Positions 57,472 to 64,000 of a stretch of DNA of 64,000 bases are shown here, in pieces (within the stretch, counting starts at the first letter, position 1; every line of letters begins with the position of its first letter). The notes beneath the pieces are model-generated. The model was given only the letters and a program-made list of their open reading frames with translations. It searched no databases and was not told the origin of the DNA. The DNA is from Harmonia axyridis. Its lineage: Eukaryota > Arthropoda > Insecta > Coleoptera > Coccinellidae. Both the position numbers and the translations under genes were made by a program. The stretch is from contig NC_059502.1 in the NCBI RefSeq assembly GCF_914767665.1, forward strand, positions 49,644,031-49,708,030. The letters run 5' to 3'.

Positions 57472-58194
57472 TATTTGTATATCATAGTATAATACATAGT
57501 AAATAGTTATATAGATTTTTGATAAACTTTGGTGAGGAAATTCGATGAAAGGTGCCTACAAATGTATAAAAAATGTAGCATAGTATCATATTTCTAGAAT
57601 AATGTATTTGGAAATTATAAGCATCTATCAATAAATGACGAACACAGATATCGCCCAATAATCTATGAAAATAGATGATTTGATATTAAGACGCGTAAAT
57701 ACATCTTTAGTTTGTACAAATTGCAATAATTATATCAGAACATTAGAGAAAAATTTGTATATGATCGGAATTCACTCAACAAGAGTCCTGTTTTTTGATC
57801 TAGGATATTTTAACTCTTGTTCAAAGGAATAAATAAATCAGCCGAATAGAAAATAGGTCAAGTTAAACATCAATTCCTCTCTTGTGTTATATTACAATTG
57901 TATTTCAAGAGGTGTGATTGTGTTGAATAAATATTCACAATCCTCCATATTCATCAAATAATTAATTATTGTGGAAAACATATCTATTTAATATTTAATT
58001 GATATCTTCCCGAAAAGTTGTTTATTTGTTTCTCATTTGTAAACGTCAGTTTCCAAAAACACAATATTAATCAAGAAAGTTTATTTTATCAAATCACTAA
58101 CTTGTAAAACTGACAGTTAACTTGCAAAATTTTTACAAGTTAGTAGTATTATTTACATTAGAAAATTTTGTTTTATCGTCATATATGTTGAAAA
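57472..58194. other. Unrecognised stretch with a short dyad
   Basis: ctaacttgtaaaa at 58098-58110 and ttttacaagttag at 58130-58142 form a dyad downstream of the recombinase relic and might mark its 3' end. Otherwise featureless. Confidence 0.4.
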
Positions 58195-58844
58195 TCATGG
58201 TACAATTGTTATTTCCAGTAACACAGATTTTGATGATGAAAGAGTTGATACTGATGATCCATCAGTTGTTAAATTTTTTGTTTGCCGCAATGTCACAATA
58301 ACGTATTTTCCCATATCTTCTACATTATTCATGTTTAAGGAGAGAATTTCGTCACATCGACAACATCCAAAAATCCAAAATATTGTTACAATTTTCGCCA
58401 GCAACCACTGGTCATCAGAAGCATGTAAAAGAAATTGTTCAGCCTTTTCTTTACTTAATACCTTGGCCTTTTTTGGCGTATAACGATCATTTTTTCGTTT
58501 CAGAAACGCTATTACCTTTTGAAATCTGCAAATGACAACTAAACGTCATATTTTTCAATAAATTTTTTAAGGAAAACAAACCTGCGAACAGAGGCATATT
58601 CTTTCATTTCCAAGCAGCTTTTCAGCATAGACCATTTTGCCCATAAAGTATTAGGGCTGAATCTAGCTGATAATTGATTCAAGAAGACCAACAAAACATC
58701 TTCAGTTACCCCAATCACACTATTTTTGTTTTGTCACTTTTTGAAGTCGTCGTATTCTCGCTCGTACCTTGAAGCTGATTTTGCAGGTAATAAACTTGAA
58801 GCTACACTACTGGCTGCCTCAATAATTTCTTTTGGTACATTCAT
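58195..58844 (-). pseudogene. Tyrosine recombinase (Crypton-like) relic with intron and in-frame TGA
   Basis: From ATG at 58844: MNVPKEIIEAASSVASSLLP, AKSASRYEREYDDFKK, TGA, QNKNSVIGVTEDVLLVFLNQ, SPNTLWAKWSMLKS. A 56-nt intron (58581-58526, gtttgt...tttgcag) splits an Arg codon in phase. Then FQKVIAFLKRKND, KEKAEQFLLHASDDQWLLAK and IFWIFGCCRCDEILSLNM, where the Arg of CCRCDEI is the box I catalytic arginine of tyrosine recombinases, followed by YVIVTLRQTKN. The frame ends at TGA 58197-58195 without the HxxR box or the nucleophilic Tyr, so the enzyme is truncated. The early TGA aligns exactly with that of the 29 kb relic. Such enzymes integrate circular elements by site-specific recombination. 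Confidence 0.75.
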
Positions 58845-59037
58845 TCTCGCTTTCGGCGAAACAAATGTAAAGAAAAATAAACAGACATGTTCATGGCAAC
58901 GCTTCCATAGCTTACATAGACTTATATATATGTCTATGATAGCTTACGACATTTGAAACAAATTATTGAGATTTTTTTGGAATTTATCTAACATTTTTAC
59001 AAAAGAGAAACAAATAAAATATAAAACAATACACGCA

Positions 59038-59129
59038 AGGTAACGGGTTTTACTGGCTCAAGGAGGTAACTGACTCGCCTGCGGCTCGTCAATTATATCC
59101 TCCATTCGCCAGTAAAAACCCTCTTACCT
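59038..59129. other. Hairpin upstream of the recombinase relic
   Basis: ggtaacgggttttactggc and aggaggtaa are mirrored by tatcctcc and gccagtaaaaaccctcttacc around a loop with gactcgcctgcggctcgtc, itself palindromic. Inner edge is about 194 nt upstream of the ATG at 58844. Confidence 0.7.
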
Positions 59130-59975
59130 TGCTAGTGATGTTATATACTATTCCAATACCGAATTTCATTACTATGTATTATCAGTAATATTATGAACCC
59201 AAAAACAAAAACTGAGTAATAAACTCATTCGAACGAAGGCTCCTATACAATAAGCATTTTCCTAGAATAATATTCTGTAAACTTTAAAAACAACCTTCGG
59301 GTGCTTGATTTAATTTATATGAGTCAACAAACATTCGCTATAACATTTCTCAGATAAAATCGCAAAATCTCAAAGAATGTAAGCCTCTGGAATTCTACTC
59401 ACCTGCAGTAGTATTCGTATCTTGAATAACAATAAAGAGAGGGAGAGTAAAAGTAAAAAGGTGTGGCAAAACTTGACATTTAGATAAACCAGTGAATGAA
59501 GTGAATCAATAGCGAATTCCATTTTATCTTTACTTTCCAAATGCATCCAATATGTCGGGTTCAGGTTTGCGTTTCATTTATTTGGAAGTAATTTAGGCTT
59601 TTTGTTGATTATTCGTGAAATGAATGCAATTAAGACATCAATTAAATATTATATTTGATCATAATTTCAAAAGAAAATTCCTAAGTTTGCATAAGGATAA
59701 GCTCCTAATATCAACGAGATGCGGTTATTATAATACTGACTCAAAACTGTTTTAATATCCATTACGTCCGACTATTCGAATATTTAAGGAAGCTCTATTG
59801 CAATTTTAGTCCATAGTTTTACCATTCTACTACTGTTCTCGCTCTTCTTTCAATATCTTTTCCTGCCTAGATATTCTGAGAATGGCTTAATCCATTCATT
59901 TCTACATTGGTGTTAGATTTGCAATTATATCAAGTGCCCTATAGAGGCTATAGAGGTGCACGTTCTTATAGCTTA
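59130..59975. other. Unrecognised stretch
   Basis: No supported feature. Confidence 0.4.
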
Positions 59976-59977
59976 TA

Positions 59978-60916
59978 ACGGGTGTTTTTTTAGAGCTATA
60001 GCACTTTAAATCACAATAAAACAACGATGGATTATTCGATTGACATAAATTTCATTTATCCGCAAGATAATCTTGTGGCATTACATTTTAAATATGATTT
60101 TTGGCATATGACCACCACGGCTGGCTCGGATGTAGTCCAATCTGGACGTCCAATTTTCGATGACTTTTTCCAACATTTGTGGCCGTATATCGACAATAAC
60201 ACGGCGAATGTTGTCTTCCAAATGGTCAAGGGTTTGTGGCTTATCCGCATAGACCAATGACTTTACATAGCCCCACAGAAAGTAGTCTAGCGGTGTTGAA
60301 TCACAAGATCTTGTAGGCCAATTCACAGGTCCAAAACGTGAAATTAGGCAGTCACCAAACGTGTCTTTCAATAAATCGATTGTGGCACGAGCTGTGTGAC
60401 ATGTTGCGCCGTCTTGTTGGAACCACAGCTTCTGGCATGGTTGTTCAATTCAGGAATGAAAAAGTTAGTAATCATGGCTCTATACCGATCACCATTGACT
60501 GTAACGTTCTGGCCATCATCATTTTTGAAGAAGTACGGACCAATGATTCCACCAGCCCATAAAGCGCACCAAACAGTCAGTTTTTCTGGATGTAACGGTG
60601 TTTCGACATACACTTGAGGATTAGCTTCACTCCAAATGCGGCAGTTTTGTTTGTTGACGTAGCCATTCAACCAGAAGTGCGCTTGCTTTATCGCTAAACA
60701 AAATAAAATGGACGTAGTGCGCGATACGTATTCCGCACAGAACCATTATTTTCGAAATAAAATTGCACTATTTGCAAGCGTTGTTAAGGCGTGAGTCTAT
60801 TCATGATGAATTGCCAAACCAAACTGAGAATAAATCACTTGACAGCTGTTAAATCGATTACCATCTTGAACAGAAATGCCAACTCAAAGTTATATACCTC
60901 GAAAAAAAACACCCGT
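59978..60916 (-). pseudogene. mariner/IS630-type element, internally deleted, frameshifted transposase
   Basis: Starts acgggtgtttttttagag, ends with the mirror ctcgaaaaaaaacacccgt, with TA on both sides (59976-59977 and 60917-60918), 939 bp. Minus-strand text: FSDKA (first Asp region, usually FSDEA), LNGYVNKQNCRIWSEANPQ, KLTVWCALWAGGIIGPYFF, then a shift, LWFQQDGATCHTARATIDLL (second Asp), GPVNWPTRSCDSTPLDYFLW (third Asp) and LEKVIENWTSRLDYIRAS. The N-terminal DNA-binding half is deleted and a one-base shift separates the two remaining blocks. The third-residue box matches the scrap in the foldback at 45321-46230. Confidence 0.85.
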
Positions 60917-60918
60917 TA

Positions 60919-63257
60919 GATACAGTGATGAACAAATAGGTTAACCTTTATACTTTATCAAGGTTTTCCTCGTGCTATTCTGAATTATTTTTTGTTTTCC
61001 GATACTTCGCTGTATTTTAGGGTTACATACCCAAATCTTAGAAGCGACAGTGCTGCATGCCCGAAAGCTTCGATTGATTTTTCTAACATTTTTGTTATTT
61101 TGATATTTTTGAGAGTTTTTTTGTAATTCTATTTTTCTTCTGAATTTGAAGTCTTGCTATTTAAGAAAATTTTGTATTGCACACGACGATCAAATGATCA
61201 ATGTTCCCGAGCGTAATCAGCTAAGAGACACTGTCTAAGATAAATTACAAATTTATCATCGTGTTCACAAAAATAACTGGTTTTCTCAATGAGAAATAGG
61301 CAATAGTACATTGATTATATAAAGTAATAGTATCATATCCAGAAGCGAGTTGAAAACTCTTCGAAATAAAAAATTCTCCGGATAATATACATAAGTTCTA
61401 AATCCAAATTTTCAGCGGACCATAGAACAAAAATTGAGATTTTCCTTCGATTTTGGCAAATATTCATTACTTCAGAGAGTTTGATCAGATTCTGTGAATA
61501 ATAAGACGCAATTTCAAATTCATCAACAAATCGTACTTCTTCCAATAAAAATATGAATTTTATTGTTTTTCTCCCAGGTCAGTCCTAGATTGACCTAAAT
61601 TTCGTAATATACAAAAAATCAAAATTCAATAAAGTTACTATTGAACGTGGGAGCCTGCTCCTACATTAAACGCAATTTAAATCAATAGAATTAATTCGAT
61701 TGTATTTTCAGATTGAGTTAAGTCAATAATTTCCTAAGAGGAAGTAGATGGAATATCTAGTTTCAGAGCGCTTAGATCTGGTCAGTTTCAGTTTCAGAGC
61801 GCTTAAATCTAGTCAGGAACTCACTAACAAGGGCATGTTCATTTTAGGTGAACTTAAATTTGTTTAAGCTGCAGAAGTTCTGCTGCGAAATTAGCTGGAA
61901 TGGACTAAGTTGGAATCATCTCTATGCTATCTAATCCTATATGCAAATTATTTCGACACATACTTCAAGTATTTTGTGGTGCCGTTAACAAGATTATGAA
62001 TTTTTAGCAAGGAAAAATTCGGTGACTTGAAATTTTTATGATACGATTGAGGTCTGAATGCGCTGATTGAATTCCTTGATGGTTCAAATCTTACCTACCA
62101 TACAAACCGGACATTTTGCCAGGGCGCCAAATTTTAAGTCAATAAAACAAGTCATATTTTTTGACACAAAAATGTTTTCCCAATGAAAATATCACTCTTT
62201 GTAGTAAAATTATAAAATAACCAAGAGCCAATTTTCTTCGAATAGAATAGGCGCTCTCAACTTAAGTTATGCATATACAAATAGGTACCAAAATGCACCT
62301 TAAAGAACTACGTCTTCTTTTTACTTTATACTTATAGAGCGTCGTACTTTTGAACAATGTAGGACGTTTTCTGATGAAATCGAGAAAAATTCCTGTGATT
62401 AATTTAATAAGGTGATTTTAAGTTAAGAAATACGATTTCATAAGAAATTGAAACGATGCGAAACGTCCTTTGAAGAAAATTCAGATAAATTAGACAAAGC
62501 AGGGCGGCGAAATTTCATTTTGATGGGGCACCGAAATGTCTGGCGGCGTCCCTGCATCGAGCAAGCGCATAACAAAAAACCATTTTGAAGGTCTCGAAAC
62601 AAGCCGTCGTTAAAATGAAAATTGTGGGACAATAAGCACTTTTTTCCTCCAAATTCAAAAATGAATCATCCACTTTTATCTGTTCTGCAATTCACTACTA
62701 CAAATAACCCCATCGTTAAAATAAATACAAGAAACTACTCAATTAAATTACCCTGTTATTCTACCGAGCGATTATGAAAAGTAAGTTTTCATCATTGAAT
62801 CGTCAATAACTGTACTTTGAATAAACTTGATTATAGAAAATCGTGGCACGAAGTGATTTGATTAATTATTTCATTTCTCCTCGAATCGAAGGTCAGAGTG
62901 AACTGAAGGAGTCAGGAATAATTCCCAAGAGCGCATCCATGTGAATTTGACGAGATCCATCATATTTAATGGTCAATAAAATAATGAAAGTGCTATCTTT
63001 GTGGCTGTTCAAGCAAGGAGAAAGCTACAATTAAAATCCCGATTATGTGCAATCTCGATTCGGCACAATACCTGTGGAAAATCGCATTATCATGGCTCAT
63101 TTGGTGTAATCACAAAAAAAAAAATTGAGATTGAATATTCATAAAATGTCAGTCGCAAAAAATGGAATTTTAACACTTAATATAAGATTAAAGGAATCTA
63201 ACTTCAATTTTTGAAATTTATGTAAAACTAACAGAAAGTGACATATTCGTCATAATG
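60919..63257. other. Unrecognised stretch with a small tandem duplication
   Basis: A 31-bp unit, gtttcagagcgcttagatct and following, occurs twice at 61760-61817. ggcggcgaaatttcatttt and ggcggcgtccctgcatcgag near 62502-62555 look like subterminal pieces of a hAT-like element but no ends were found. No gene. Confidence 0.4.
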
Positions 63258-64000
63258 ATTAGAATAGTATATTTTGAAACAAGTTGCAGAATGTGCACCT
63301 ATTCCAACACGAATGCGACATTCGAAAACGAGCACGAAGGAGCGAATTTAACGCATATGAGTGTTGGAATTGCCTTCTGCAACGAGTATTAGACGAAATT
63401 TTCTCTATTTCAGCCAAGTTTTATGAAATATTGTCGAAATTCAATGAAAAATTCTAATTAAACTTCCTAGTGACATTTGTATTGTATCTTGGCAGTTGAT
63501 GTGACTGTTACATAATTGACAGATTACGGAATTTGAATTTGACTCGTACATTTCGAATTTTTTAAATAATTTGTAATTACGCATTAAATTCGTGGATTAT
63601 GTCTGACAAAACCGATTCAACATCAACAGAATTGAGAGAAATTGGGAATATAATGTCGCACATAATTTCACTAAATCCAAATTATATTACATTGACAATT
63701 GACGTGTGTTGAATTTTGATAGGATTGGGTAGACAACCACAAAACGAAAAATATAAGTGAAAACAATGCTGTAATGAGTTCACTACAGTTTTAAAAACAG
63801 TGCTGTAATCAACTCATTACAGCATTGTTTTCACTTATATTTTTCGTTTTGTGGTTGTCTACCTAATCCTATCAAAATTCAACACACGTCAATGTAATAT
63901 AATTTGGATTTGCGACATTATATATATTGGATTTGCGACAATATATTCCCAATTTCTCTCAATTCTATTCATGTTAAATCGATTTCGTCAGACAGTGTTA
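63258..64000. repeat. Foldback derivative of a tyrosine-recombinase element, cut by the window edge
   Basis: After a hairpin (63283-63383) and a leader, a frame begins at ATG 63599: MSDKTDSTSTELREIGNIMS, resembling the first codons of the recombinase relic at 29365 and of the 9 kb copy. About 190 bp further the sequence turns back on itself: 63770-63830 is a compound palindrome (gctgtaatgagttcactaca and its mirrors) and 63830-63999 is the inverted copy of 63601-63775. The second hairpin should lie beyond the window. The right arm contains a small duplication of ggatttgcgacaatata. Confidence 0.8.
63283..63383. other. Terminal hairpin of the foldback derivative
   Basis: gttgcagaatgtgcacctat and tccaacacgaatgcg are mirrored by cgcatatgagtgttggaat and tgccttctgcaac. 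The loop contains gagcacgaaggagcg. The inner edge is about 216 nt upstream of the ATG at 63599. Confidence 0.75.

Noticed and set aside
1..64000. CRISPR arrays, rRNA and tRNA genes, bacterial promoters or terminators
   Set aside because: None seen; the tandem repeats present have no spacer structure and the DNA is clearly eukaryotic.

Overview
The window looks like insect nuclear DNA, most plausibly from a beetle. It is AT-rich, with long introns and no bacterial-style gene packing, and most recognisable sequence is transposon. The only host gene I can support is a glycoside hydrolase family 18 chitinase on the minus strand. Four exons join in phase (19046-19032, 15095-15035, 6336-6154, 2455-2196), giving 173 residues: a short positively charged start, a hydrophobic segment, and the first GH18 domain up to and past the catalytic FDGLDLDWEYP box. 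The wording is closest to insect group III chitinase (Cht7). The rest of the gene must lie to the left of position 1. The coleopteran assignment is inference.

Layout. 1-19 kb: chitinase introns filled with elements: a terminal-inverted-repeat MITE at the left edge, a degraded LINE with a MITE and another repeat inside it, a foldback element, hAT elements with exact 8-bp target duplications (one holding a mariner), a near-perfect 679-bp palindrome, and a second mariner. 19-21 kb: chitinase upstream region. 21-30 kb: a nest. A tyrosine-recombinase (Crypton-like) relic contains, in its TAA tract, a nearly intact R4/Dong-like retrotransposon (plus strand), and at the 3' end of that a two-ORF PHD-finger LINE (minus strand). 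Inverted-repeat copies lie on both sides of the nest. 32-35.5 kb: a hAT element whose transposase frame is split by a piggyBac element at TTAA. 36-44 kb: LINE tails and a Tc1-like element with one frameshift. 45-53.5 kb: large foldback elements, a 345-bp tandem duplication with a possible odorant-receptor tail, and a Tc1 relic. 54-64 kb: GC-rich hairpins, two mariner-type elements, a second tyrosine-recombinase relic with a spliceable 56-nt intron, and the start of a foldback element that runs off the right edge.

The most interesting pattern is a family of tyrosine-recombinase-related loci near 9, 29, 58 and 63 kb. Each has a strong hairpin or GC-rich dyad roughly 190-280 nt upstream of its ORF start. 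Three of the four loci share an MSD...EL.E beginning; the 58-kb copy begins differently. The 9-kb and 63-kb copies are palindromic or half-palindromic derivatives carrying only the hairpin, the leader and the first codons. The two copies that reach far enough into the ORF both have an in-frame TGA at the same alignment column, where I expect tryptophan.

All calls come from reading the sequence by eye. Family names rest on motifs I recognise, not on database searches.
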